DNA from: Lysobacteraceae bacterium
GTDB taxonomy: Bacteria > Pseudomonadota > Gammaproteobacteria > Xanthomonadales > Xanthomonadaceae
Length of the DNA: 5,382 bases
Direction: 5' to 3'
Assembly (NCBI GenBank): GCA_004173415.1
Contig: SEHC01000165.1
Location: 1 to 5,382 of the forward strand
The position numbers and the translations under genes were made by a program. The notes below the pieces were generated by a model, which was given only the letters and a program-made list of their open reading frames with translations, had not been told where the DNA came from and did no database searches. Shown here piece by piece: positions 1 through 5,382 of this stretch. Each line of letters begins with the position of its first letter. Within the stretch, counting starts at the first letter, position 1.

Positions 1-654
1 GGTGGCGCCGATGATCTTGACCCCGCGGCGATGCGCCTGGTGATAGGGGCGGGCGCCCTTGAAGCTGGGCAGGAAGCTGTGGTGGATGTTGATCGCGCGC
101 CCGGCCAGCGCCGCGCACAGTTCCGGCGACAGGATCTGCATGTAGCGCGCCAGCACCACCAGGTCGATGCGCTCGCGTTCCACCAGCGAGAGGATCCGCG
201 CTTCCTGCGCGGGCTTGCTGGCGGCATCCACCGGCAGGTGGTGGAAGGGAACCCCATGGGAGCTCGAAAGGGCGGCGAAGTCGCCGTGGTTGGACGCCAC
301 CGCGGCGATGTCCACCGGCAACTGGCGGCTGTGCGCGCGGAACAGCAGGTCGTTGAGGCAGTGGCCGTGGCGGCTGACCAGGACCAGCAGCCGCGCGCGC
401 CGGCGCGCATCGTGCAGGTTCCAGTCCATGCCGAAACTGTCGGCCAGCGACGCCAGGCCTTCCTGCAGGGTCGGGGCTTCGGACGGATCGGGCAGGTCGA
501 AGTGCACGCGCAGGAAGAAGCGCGCGCTTTCCTCGTCGCCGAACTGCTGCGCATCGAGGATGTTGCAGCCCAGGTCGTAGAGCAGCCCGGTCACCCGGTA
601 GACGATGCCGGTGCGGTCCGGACACGACAGGGTCAGGATGTAGTCGGGGCGCAT
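1..654 (-). CDS. purU: Formyltetrahydrofolate deformylase, 3' end cut by window edge
   Basis: This cytoplasmic enzyme hydrolyses 10-formyltetrahydrofolate to formate and tetrahydrofolate, which supplies formate for PurT-type purine synthesis and balances the one-carbon pool. The window holds 218 residues with an open frame at position 1; the family is usually about 280-290 residues, so roughly the last quarter is missing. Residues 4-80 are an N-terminal ACT-like regulatory domain that opens with YILTLSCPDRTGIVYRV. From about residue 88 comes the formyltransferase-like catalytic domain, with VSRHGHCLNDLL (93-104), the VASNHGD segment (119-125) and INIHHSFLPSFKGARPYHQA (188-207). By homology to PurN and PurU, Asn189 and His191 are two of the three catalytic residues; the catalytic Asp lies beyond the edge. 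The ATG at 654 is well placed because an in-frame TAG lies a few codons upstream and the protein then starts like known PurU proteins. It lies 87 bp downstream of the serine hydrolase gene on the same strand. The ACT domain plus the HHSFLP motif separates it from PurN. Confidence 0.96.
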   Translation of the reverse strand, partial: MRPDYILTLSCPDRTGIVYRVTGLLYDLGCNILDAQQFGDEESARFFLRVHFDLPDPSEAPTLQEGLASLADSFGMDWNLHDARRRARLLVLVSRHGHCLNDLLFRAHSRQLPVDIAAVASNHGDFAALSSSHGVPFHHLPVDAASKPAQEARILSLVERERIDLVVLARYMQILSPELCAALAGRAINIHHSFLPSFKGARPYHQAHRRGVKIIGAT

Positions 655-667
655 GCGCCGATACTAG

Positions 668-674
668 CCTTCCC
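668..674 (-). promoter_or_regulatory. Shine-Dalgarno-like site for purU with wide spacing
   Basis: The minus strand reads GGGAAGG, a fair match to the Shine-Dalgarno core, with 13 nt between it and the purU ATG at 654. That spacing is longer than the usual 5-9 nt. No better-placed purine-rich site was seen, and the start itself is well supported by the in-frame stop upstream and the conserved N-terminus. Confidence 0.45.
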
Positions 675-691
675 GCATCGCGATTTGCAGG

Positions 692-740
692 TCCGGGCTA
701 GCCCGCAGCTACGCCGCCGGAACCTCCACGCAAGCCCGGA
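692..740 (-). repeat. Inverted repeat between hydrolase gene and purU
   Basis: TCCGGGCT at 692-699 is perfectly complementary to AGCCCGGA at 733-740, with 33 nt between the arms. A perfect 10-nt palindrome, GGGCTAGCCC at 695-704, overlaps the left arm and offers a competing fold. The right arm begins one nucleotide after the stop codon of the serine hydrolase gene, where a 3' hairpin would be expected, but no T-run follows, so this is not a classical intrinsic terminator. It could be a palindromic intergenic repeat of the kind common in this bacterial group, or chance in GC-rich DNA. Confidence 0.35.
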
Positions 741-741
741 T

Positions 742-1983
742 CTACAGGTCGTAGGACAGCAGGTCGTAACCGGTGGCGGCACGCACGACGCGCTGGTGGA
801 CGAAGGAGCCGCTGCCGCCGTTGGTCAGGACCACGATCCCGCGGCGGCGCTGCGCATCGCCGACCGCGAAATTCTTGAAGATGCCGCCGTTGCTGCCGGA
901 GTGGTAGAAGACGGGGCCGTCCGGCGTGGCCTCCATGTTCCAGCCGAGTCCTTTCTCGGTCCAGCGCCCGGGGATCCTGATCTGCGGGGTGAGCATCGCC
1001 CGCCGCGTGGCCTCGCTGAGTTCCCACGACGCGCGCTGCTTGCGGGTCATGGCCAGGGTCATGAAGGTGGCATAGTCCTGCACCGTGGTGCGCAGGCTGG
1101 CCGCCGCGTTGGCGAGGATATCGCCCGGCCAGGTCACCAGTCCGGCGGGCGCCAGGGCCATCACTTCGGGCAGCGCGCGCGCTGCGTCCGCGTACTTCCA
1201 CGACGACAGCGGCTTGCCCCAGCGCGCGGCGACCTGCTGGGCGTAGCCCCATTGCTCGCGGAACATCTGCGGAGGCAGGCCCTCGCCGGGCGGGTCGTGG
1301 GGGCGGTGGCCATACACCGAGCGCGCGCCGAGGTCGTCGTTCCAGGTGTAGCTGCTGTCGCGCATGCCGGCCGGGCCGAACAGCCGCGCCTGCATCGATT
1401 CGTCCAGGCTCTGGCCGGTCACTGCCTCCACCGCCAGCTGCAACCAGAAGATCGCCTCGCCGGAATAGTCGATGCGGGTGCCCGGCTCGACCATCGGCAG
1501 CAGTTGCTCGGTCGCCGGCGAGGCGCGCCAGTTGGGCAGGCCGGTGGAATGGCGCAGCACGTCGCGCGTGGTGATCCGCTCGATCCACGCATGCTTGGCA
1601 AGGTATTCCGGGCGCCGGTAGCGCACCAGCGGTACATCCAGGTCGATCAGGCCCTGGTCCACCAGCTGCATGACCAGGTAGGCGAACACCGGCTTGCTCA
1701 GGGATGCGTCCTCGAACACCGTGCGTGCGTCGACCGGTGAGCGACTCATGGCATTGGTCACGCCGAAGCCGCGGCTCCAGGTGACTTCACCGTTTTCGAC
1801 CACCGCAATGCCGACACCCGGTACGGCGAACGCCCGCATGATGCGTGGCAAGTCGGCGAGGAAATCGTCCGTTGGAATCCATGGACCGGACGGCTTGCGA
1901 CAGCTTGCTGCCAGCGCATCCAGTGGCAGCCCCGTCGCCGTGCCCAAGGCAGCGCCCACCGCGAGGAAGCGGCGGCGGTTCAT
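742..1983 (-). CDS. Tat-exported serine hydrolase, beta-lactamase/EstB-like fold
   Basis: The 413-residue protein belongs to the serine beta-lactamase-like family (Pfam Beta-lactamase, MEROPS S12-like), which includes class C beta-lactamases, D-Ala-D-Ala peptidases and EstB-type esterases. The N-terminus NRRRFLAVGAALGTATG is a twin-arginine signal (Arg3, Arg4, then Phe6-Leu7) with a small hydrophobic core and an Ala-rich cleavage region near residues 23-26, so export of the folded protein to the periplasm is expected. The nucleophile motif SxxK is Ser94-Leu-Ser-Lys97. LRHSTGLPNW (143-152) is the usual conserved loop. The second motif is Tyr173-Ser-Gly, where most relatives have Tyr-x-Asn. The third is His361-Ser-Gly363, in place of Lys-Thr-Gly, as is common in esterase-type members. 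The ATG at 1983 is chosen because it puts the Tat motif at the N-terminus; the frame stays open far upstream, but only as antisense read-through of nrdB. No clear Shine-Dalgarno site precedes it. The substrate cannot be predicted; an esterase or peptidase role is as likely as beta-lactam hydrolysis. Confidence 0.9.
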   Translation of the reverse strand: MNRRRFLAVGAALGTATGLPLDALAASCRKPSGPWIPTDDFLADLPRIMRAFAVPGVGIAVVENGEVTWSRGFGVTNAMSRSPVDARTVFEDASLSKPVFAYLVMQLVDQGLIDLDVPLVRYRRPEYLAKHAWIERITTRDVLRHSTGLPNWRASPATEQLLPMVEPGTRIDYSGEAIFWLQLAVEAVTGQSLDESMQARLFGPAGMRDSSYTWNDDLGARSVYGHRPHDPPGEGLPPQMFREQWGYAQQVAARWGKPLSSWKYADAARALPEVMALAPAGLVTWPGDILANAAASLRTTVQDYATFMTLAMTRKQRASWELSEATRRAMLTPQIRIPGRWTEKGLGWNMEATPDGPVFYHSGSNGGIFKNFAVGDAQRRRGIVVLTNGGSGSFVHQRVVRAATGYDLLSYDL

Positions 1984-2016
1984 CGAGGGTCGGTCGGGCG
2001 GAGTGAGCACAGCCCC

Positions 2017-2045
2017 ATTGGACAGGTTTAGCGTGGACGCGGCAA
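2017..2045 (-). promoter_or_regulatory. Weak sigma70-like promoter candidate for the serine hydrolase gene
   Basis: On the minus strand TTGCCG (2040-2045) and TCCAAT (2017-2022) are separated by exactly 17 nt. Each matches four of six consensus bases. Transcription would start near 2010 and leave a leader of about 27 nt before the ATG at 1983. It lies downstream of the nrdB stem-loop, which would suit an independent transcription unit. The match is modest and could be chance. Confidence 0.28.
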
Positions 2046-2073
2046 GTCGGTCGCGGCACATGCTGCAGCAGCG

Positions 2074-2127
2074 GGCCCTGTCCGCGATGCTTCGTGCGAT
2101 GTCGCGGGGAGCATCGCGGGCAGGCCC
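2074..2127 (-). terminator. Long stem-loop just after nrdB; possible terminator or mRNA-protecting hairpin
   Basis: The 18-nt arms at 2074-2091 and 2110-2127 are complementary at 16 of 18 positions, with an uninterrupted 10-bp inner stem and an 18-nt loop (2092-2109). On the nrdB transcript it begins 14 nt after the stop codon, the typical place for a terminator or 3' stabilising hairpin. No U-run follows, so it does not meet the classical rule for an intrinsic terminator. A separate perfect palindrome, TGCTGCAGCA (2061-2070), sits a few bases further downstream in the transcript. The inverted repeat is seen directly; its role is inferred. Confidence 0.45.
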
Positions 2128-2141
2128 TGATCCTGGGGGTA

Positions 2142-3161
2142 TCAGAACGCGTGGTCGAAACCGACCTCGCCCTGCACCCCGACCTGGTAGGCGGAGACCC
2201 GGCGCTCGAAGAAGTTGGTCAGTTCCTGCACGTCCTGCAGGTCCATGAACGGAAACGGGTTGCTGCTGCCGAAATGCCTGGGCATGCCCAGCTGGACCAT
2301 GCGCTGGTCGGCGCAGTACTCCAGGTACTGGCGCATGTCCCGGATCGACAGGCCGGCGACGCCGCCACTGAGCGTGTCCTCGGCGAAGGCGACCTCGCAG
2401 TCCACCGCCTCGCCCATCATCTGCACCACCTGGGCCTTGAGGTCGTCGTCGAACAGGTCCGGCTCTTCGTCGCGCGCGGTGCGGATCACCTCGAAGGCGA
2501 AGGCCATGTGCGCGCTCTCGTCGCGGAACACCCAGTTGGTCCCCGACGCCAGCCCGTGAAGCAGGCCGCGCGAGCGCAGGTAGTAGACGTAGGCGAAGGC
2601 GCCGAAGAAGAACAGGCCTTCGATGCAGCCGGCGAAGCAGACCAGGTTGAGCAGGAACTGACGGCGCTGCTCGCGCGTCTCGATGCGCTGCACGCCCTGC
2701 AACGAATCGATCCACTTGAAGCAGAACTCGGCCTTGCGCCGGATCGAGGGTATGTTCTCGACCGCAGCGAAGGCCTTGGCGCGTTCGTTCGGGTCGGGCA
2801 GGTAGGTGTCCAGCAACGTCAGGTAGAACTGCACGTGCAGCGCTTCCTCGTACAGCTGCCGCGACAGGTACATGCGCGCTTCCGGCGCGTTGATGTGCTG
2901 GTACAGGTTCAGCACGAGGTTGTTGGAGACGATGGAATCGCCGGTGGCGAAGAACGCGATCAGGCGCTCGATCAGGTGCCGCTCGGCCGGCCCGAACTTG
3001 TTCTTCAGGTCGCTGGTGTCCAGCGAGAAGTCCACTTCCTCCACCGTCCAGGTGTTGCGGATGGCATCGCGGTACATCTCGTAGAACTGCGGATAGCGCA
3101 TGGGGCGCAGGGTGAGTTCGAAGCCGGGACTGAGCAGGAGTTGCTGGTTGTGAGTGGACAT
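2142..3161 (-). CDS. nrdB: Class I ribonucleotide reductase small subunit (R2)
   Basis: NrdB houses the dimetal centre and tyrosyl radical that start ribonucleotide reduction in NrdA. The 339-residue protein is somewhat shorter than E. coli NrdB (376). Counting from the ATG at 3161, the metal ligands are Asp75, Glu106, His109, Glu181, Glu215 and His218, with the same 31- and 34-residue spacings as E. coli Asp84-Glu115 and Glu204-Glu238. The radical tyrosine is Tyr113 (E. coli Tyr122), so this is not a Phe-substituted class Ic enzyme. Trp38, followed by a VEEVD segment, matches E. coli Trp48; Asp214 matches Asp237; and Tyr325 in SAYQVG matches Tyr356, so the radical-transfer path is complete. 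The C-terminal tail ends in GFDHAF and should dock on NrdA. The start is preceded by only a weak GAGA-type ribosome binding site. It lies 205 bp downstream of nrdA, a gap filled by inverted repeats, and is probably co-transcribed with nrdA, although this is not proven. Confidence 0.97.
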   Translation of the reverse strand: MSTHNQQLLLSPGFELTLRPMRYPQFYEMYRDAIRNTWTVEEVDFSLDTSDLKNKFGPAERHLIERLIAFFATGDSIVSNNLVLNLYQHINAPEARMYLSRQLYEEALHVQFYLTLLDTYLPDPNERAKAFAAVENIPSIRRKAEFCFKWIDSLQGVQRIETREQRRQFLLNLVCFAGCIEGLFFFGAFAYVYYLRSRGLLHGLASGTNWVFRDESAHMAFAFEVIRTARDEEPDLFDDDLKAQVVQMMGEAVDCEVAFAEDTLSGGVAGLSIRDMRQYLEYCADQRMVQLGMPRHFGSSNPFPFMDLQDVQELTNFFERRVSAYQVGVQGEVGFDHAF

Positions 3162-3177
3162 GGGTTTCTCGGGACTG

Positions 3178-3217
3178 GCCCCTTCCCCCGCTTGCGGGGG
3201 AAGGTTGGGATGGGGGC
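3178..3217 (+). repeat. Palindromic repeat, copy 1 (REP-like hairpin)
   Basis: This 40-nt unit contains an 11-bp perfect stem (3181-3191 with 3194-3204) closed by a TT loop, followed by a G-rich tail with a TTGGGATGGGGGC sequence (3205-3217). It ends 16 nt upstream of the nrdB ATG. An inverted copy lies at 3318-3357, identical at 36 of 40 positions. Hairpin plus asymmetric tail is the general architecture of REP-type intergenic repeats. Membership in a genome-wide family is inferred from the style and cannot be checked from one window. Confidence 0.8.
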
Positions 3218-3317
3218 GAGCGAAGCCGGATCGCGTTTGCTTGTTATGGATTCAAAAGGAGTCGGAAATCGGCTTTCTACCGATAGGGGAGCGGTGGATT
3301 TCAGCATTTTGCGGCTG
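3218..3317. other. 100-nt spacer between the inverted repeats
   Basis: The spacer contains no convincing gene and looks less GC-rich than its surroundings, with runs such as TTCAAAAGGAG. It holds a small hairpin, ATCGG at 3268-3272 pairing with CCGAT at 3280-3284 across a 7-nt loop. I looked on the minus strand for a promoter serving nrdB and for NrdR-box-like palindromes and found none with acceptable spacing. Together with both repeats it forms a 180-bp unit (3178-3357) that could have inserted as one element, although no target-site duplication was recognised. Confidence 0.5.
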
Positions 3318-3357
3318 GCCCCCACCCCAGCCCTCCCCCGCAAGCGGGGGAGGGGGC
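3318..3357 (-). repeat. Palindromic repeat, copy 2, inverted (REP-like hairpin)
   Basis: This is the inverted partner of the unit at 3178-3217. Its 11-bp perfect stem pairs 3331-3341 with 3344-3354 around an AA loop (TT on the minus strand). The G-rich tails of both copies point inward, toward each other. It starts only 9 nt after the nrdA stop codon, so the nrdA transcript would carry this hairpin immediately after the coding region. No U-run follows it, so a classical intrinsic terminator is unlikely; transcript stabilisation or partial attenuation before nrdB is possible. Confidence 0.8.
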
Positions 3358-3366
3358 GAATTACGA

Positions 3367-5382
3367 CTACTGACACGCCTCGCAACTCTCGGGATTCTCC
3401 AATGAACAACTCACCGCTTCGGCCGGCGTGTATTCCTGTTTCGGTGCGACAGCCGTCGTATTGCCCAAGGTCGTCTTCGCAATCTTCGTGGCCGGACGCG
3501 AACGCAAGTAATACGTCGTCTTGATGCCCTTCTTCCACGCATACATGTACATGGAGGACATGGCGCCGATGCTCGGGCTTTCCATGAACAGGTTCAGCGA
3601 GGCCGACTGGTCGATGAAGGCGCCGCGGTCGGCGGCCATGTCGATCAGCGAGCGCATCGGCACTTCCCAGGTGGTGCGGTAGACCTCGCGCAAGGCCTGC
3701 GGGATGCGGGCGATGCCCTGGATCGACCCTTCGGCCTGCTTGATCTCGTCGCGCACTTCGGGCGTCCACAGGCCCAGCTTCTTCAGCTCGACGACCAGGT
3801 AGCGGTTGACCTGGAGGAAGTCACCCGACAGGGTCTCGCGCTTGAACAGGTTGCTGGTCTGGGGTTCGACGCATTCGTAGCAGCCGGCGATGGAGGCAAT
3901 GGTCGCGGTCGGGGCGATGGCGATCAGCAGCGAGTTGCGCAGGCCGCTTGCCTGGATGCGTTCGCGCAGGGCTTCCCAGCGGTCGCCCTCGGCCGGCACC
4001 ACGCCCCAGGCGTCGAACTGCAACTCGCCATTGGCAGCGCGCGTGTCGGCAAACGAAGGATGGCGGCCGCGTTCCTCGGCGAGTTCGACCGAGGTTTCCA
4101 GGGCGTGGTAGTAGATGGTCTCGGCGATCTTCGCCGACAGGAAGCGTGCGTCGGCGCCGTCGAACGGCAGGCGCAGCTTGAAGAACACGTCCTGCAGGCC
4201 CATCACGCCCAGTCCGACCGGACGCCAGCGAAGGTTGCCGCGACGCGCGGTTTCGATCGGATAGAAATTCAGGTCGATCACCCGGTCCAGCTGGCGCACG
4301 GCCAGGCGCACGGTCTCGGCGAGCTTGTCGAAATCGAAGGCCGGGCTTCGGTCGTCCAGGCTCTCGTCCAGGTGGTGGCTGAGGTTGATCGAACCCAGGT
4401 TGCACACCGCGGTCTCGCCATCGGAAGTGACTTCCAGGATTTCGGTGCACAGGTTGGACAGGTGGATGACGTTGCCGGCCTTCGCGGTCTGGTTGCTGGC
4501 GCGGTTGCACTTGTCCTTGAAGGTCATCCAGCCGTTGCCGGTCTGGGCCAGAGTGCGCATCATCCGCCCGTACAGCTCCCTGGCCTTGATCGACTTCAGC
4601 GCCCTGCCCTGCAGTTCGGCCTGGGCGTAGGCGCGCTCGAAATCGGCGCCGAACAGGTCGGTGAATTCCGGCACCACGCGCGGGTCGAACAGCGACCAGT
4701 CGGCGTCGGCCTCGACGCGTTGCATGAACAGGTCGGGGATCCAGTTCGCCAGGTTGAGGTTGTGCGTGCGTCGCGCCTCGTCGCCGGTGTTGTCGCGCAG
4801 CTCCAGGAACTCCTCCACGTCCGCATGCCATGGCTCCAGGTATACGCAGGCCGCGCCCTTGCGCTTGCCGCCCTGGTTGACCGCCGCCACCGAGGAGTCC
4901 AGCGTCTTCAGCCACGGCACGATGCCGTTGGAATGGCCGTTGGTGGACTTGATCAGCGAGCCGCGCGAGCGCACCCGGGTGAAGCTGACGCCGATGCCAC
5001 CGCTGAACTTGGACAGCTGGGCGATGTCGCCGTACTTCTGGTAGATCGATTCCAGCGAGTCCTGTGGCGAGTCCAGCAGGAAGCAGCTGGACAGCTGTTC
5101 GTGGGTGGTGCCGGCGTTGAACAGGGTCGGCGAGCTGGGCAGGTAGTCCAGGTTGCCCATGCGCCGGTACAGGGCCAGCGCCTCGGGCACGTCCTCGCTC
5201 AGCGCGCAGGCGATGCGCAGGAAGAACTGCTGCGGCGTCTCGATGACCTTGCGCGTGTGCGGGTGGCGCAGCAGGTAGCGGTCGTACAGCGTGCGCAGGC
5301 CGAAGTAGTCGAAACGCCGGTCCAGGGACGCATCCAGGGCATCGTTCAACTTGCGTGCGTTGGCCTGCACGAAGCCGAGCAG
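3367..5382 (-). CDS. nrdA: Class I ribonucleotide reductase large subunit (R1), 5' end cut by window edge
   Basis: NrdA binds the ribonucleotide and reduces it to the deoxyribonucleotide using a thiyl radical delivered from NrdB. The window encodes 671 residues and the frame is open to the edge, so the true start and the N-terminal ATP-cone region lie outside; the GTG at 5370 is internal. E. coli NrdA has 761 residues. Visible active-site elements are the first redox Cys in LSSCFLLD (codon 5083-5085); the SNLCTE motif with Asn, thiyl Cys and Glu (codons 4453-4455, 4447-4449 and 4441-4443); the second redox Cys in AVCNLGSINLS (4402-4404); the radical-relay Tyr pair in KTTYYLRSR (3508-3513); and a C-terminal CEACQ end whose two Cys (3382-3384 and 3373-3375) should pass electrons from thioredoxin or glutaredoxin. 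The substrate-loop segment is PTATIASIAG rather than the PSETSS form of E. coli, marking a different class I branch. It lies upstream of nrdB on the same strand and probably forms an operon with it. Confidence 0.97.
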   Translation of the reverse strand: MLGFVQANARKLNDALDASLDRRFDYFGLRTLYDRYLLRHPHTRKVIETPQQFFLRIACALSEDVPEALALYRRMGNLDYLPSSPTLFNAGTTHEQLSSCFLLDSPQDSLESIYQKYGDIAQLSKFSGGIGVSFTRVRSRGSLIKSTNGHSNGIVPWLKTLDSSVAAVNQGGKRKGAACVYLEPWHADVEEFLELRDNTGDEARRTHNLNLANWIPDLFMQRVEADADWSLFDPRVVPEFTDLFGADFERAYAQAELQGRALKSIKARELYGRMMRTLAQTGNGWMTFKDKCNRASNQTAKAGNVIHLSNLCTEILEVTSDGETAVCNLGSINLSHHLDESLDDRSPAFDFDKLAETVRLAVRQLDRVIDLNFYPIETARRGNLRWRPVGLGVMGLQDVFFKLRLPFDGADARFLSAKIAETIYYHALETSVELAEERGRHPSFADTRAANGELQFDAWGVVPAEGDRWEALRERIQASGLRNSLLIAIAPTATIASIAGCYECVEPQTSNLFKRETLSGDFLQVNRYLVVELKKLGLWTPEVRDEIKQAEGSIQGIARIPQALREVYRTTWEVPMRSLIDMAADRGAFIDQSASLNLFMESPSIGAMSSMYMYAWKKGIKTTYYLRSRPATKIAKTTLGNTTAVAPKQEYTPAEAVSCSLENPESCEACQ

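Noticed and set aside
661..689. TAGTAT at 661-666 on the minus strand as a purU -10 box.
   Set aside because: The hexamer 17 nt upstream (TGCAAA) matches the -35 consensus poorly, and the resulting start point would remove the Shine-Dalgarno-like site.
31..1740. A long open frame on the plus strand running opposite purU and the serine hydrolase gene.
   Set aside because: Its translation is rich in Arg, Ala, Gly and His and low in complexity, with no family resemblance. It is the expected antisense shadow of two well-supported GC-rich genes on the minus strand.
1900..1902. Cys28 of the serine hydrolase as a lipoprotein lipidation site after AAS.
   Set aside because: Asp22 lies within the stretch that should be free of charged residues, and the -3 position is Ala rather than Leu, Val or Ile. 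A soluble periplasmic protein is more likely.
1984..2715. Upstream extension of the serine hydrolase frame into the nrdB region, which would give a 657-residue fusion.
   Set aside because: The extension reads nrdB out of frame and has shadow-like composition. The Tat motif beginning at the ATG at 1983 marks the true N-terminus.
3318..3366. Copy 2 hairpin as an intrinsic terminator of nrdA.
   Set aside because: A G-rich tail rather than a U-run follows the stem on the transcript, and the same unit recurs inverted before nrdB, so a repeat is the better explanation.
2094..3524. Plus-strand open frame opposite nrdB and the end of nrdA.
   Set aside because: It is antisense to a complete nrdB with all catalytic residues, and its own translation resembles no known family.
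5368..5370. GTG codon as a possible start of nrdA.
   Set aside because: The frame stays open to the window edge, and a start here would leave the protein about 90 residues short of E. coli NrdA and without the N-terminal ATP-cone region. The codon is read as an internal Val.
1..5382. A new multi-gene defence, mobile or biosynthetic system; CRISPR array; tRNA or rRNA genes.
   Set aside because: The coding content is fully explained by nrdA, nrdB, a serine hydrolase and purU. No regularly spaced direct repeats or tRNA-like cloverleaf were seen in the three short gaps.

Overview
The window is GC-rich bacterial DNA with all four genes on the minus strand. In transcription order (right to left) they are nrdA (5' end outside the window), nrdB, a Tat-exported serine hydrolase of the beta-lactamase fold, and purU (3' end outside the window). 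The protein sequences, strong G/C preference at third codon positions and dense GC-rich palindromes between genes suggest a gammaproteobacterium of the Xanthomonadaceae type (Lysobacter, Luteimonas, Xanthomonas and relatives). This assignment is an inference from remembered sequence style; no database was searched.

Layout. Positions 3367-5382 encode the large subunit of a class I aerobic ribonucleotide reductase. Positions 3162-3366 form a 205-bp gap that is almost filled by two inverted 40-nt copies of a GC-rich hairpin repeat around a 100-nt spacer. Positions 2142-3161 encode the radical-generating small subunit, with every metal ligand and the radical tyrosine in place. Positions 1984-2141 hold a long stem-loop just after nrdB and a weak promoter candidate for the next gene. 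Positions 742-1983 encode the serine hydrolase. Positions 655-741 form a short gap with an inverted repeat and a purU ribosome binding site. Positions 1-654 encode the first 218 residues of formyltetrahydrofolate deformylase.

Function. NrdA and NrdB form one enzyme that makes deoxyribonucleotides for DNA synthesis. PurU releases formate from 10-formyl-THF and balances the one-carbon pool that feeds purine and thymidylate synthesis. Its link to nrdAB is thematic (nucleotide supply); the gaps and the intervening exported hydrolase argue against a single tight operon. The hydrolase has no evident metabolic link to its neighbours.

Novelty. The genes are ordinary housekeeping genes and I see no undescribed multi-gene system. 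The most interesting non-coding signal is the inverted repeat pair between nrdA and nrdB. Its two copies differ by a compensatory base-pair change inside the stem, and they can form either two local hairpins or one long duplex in the nrdAB transcript.
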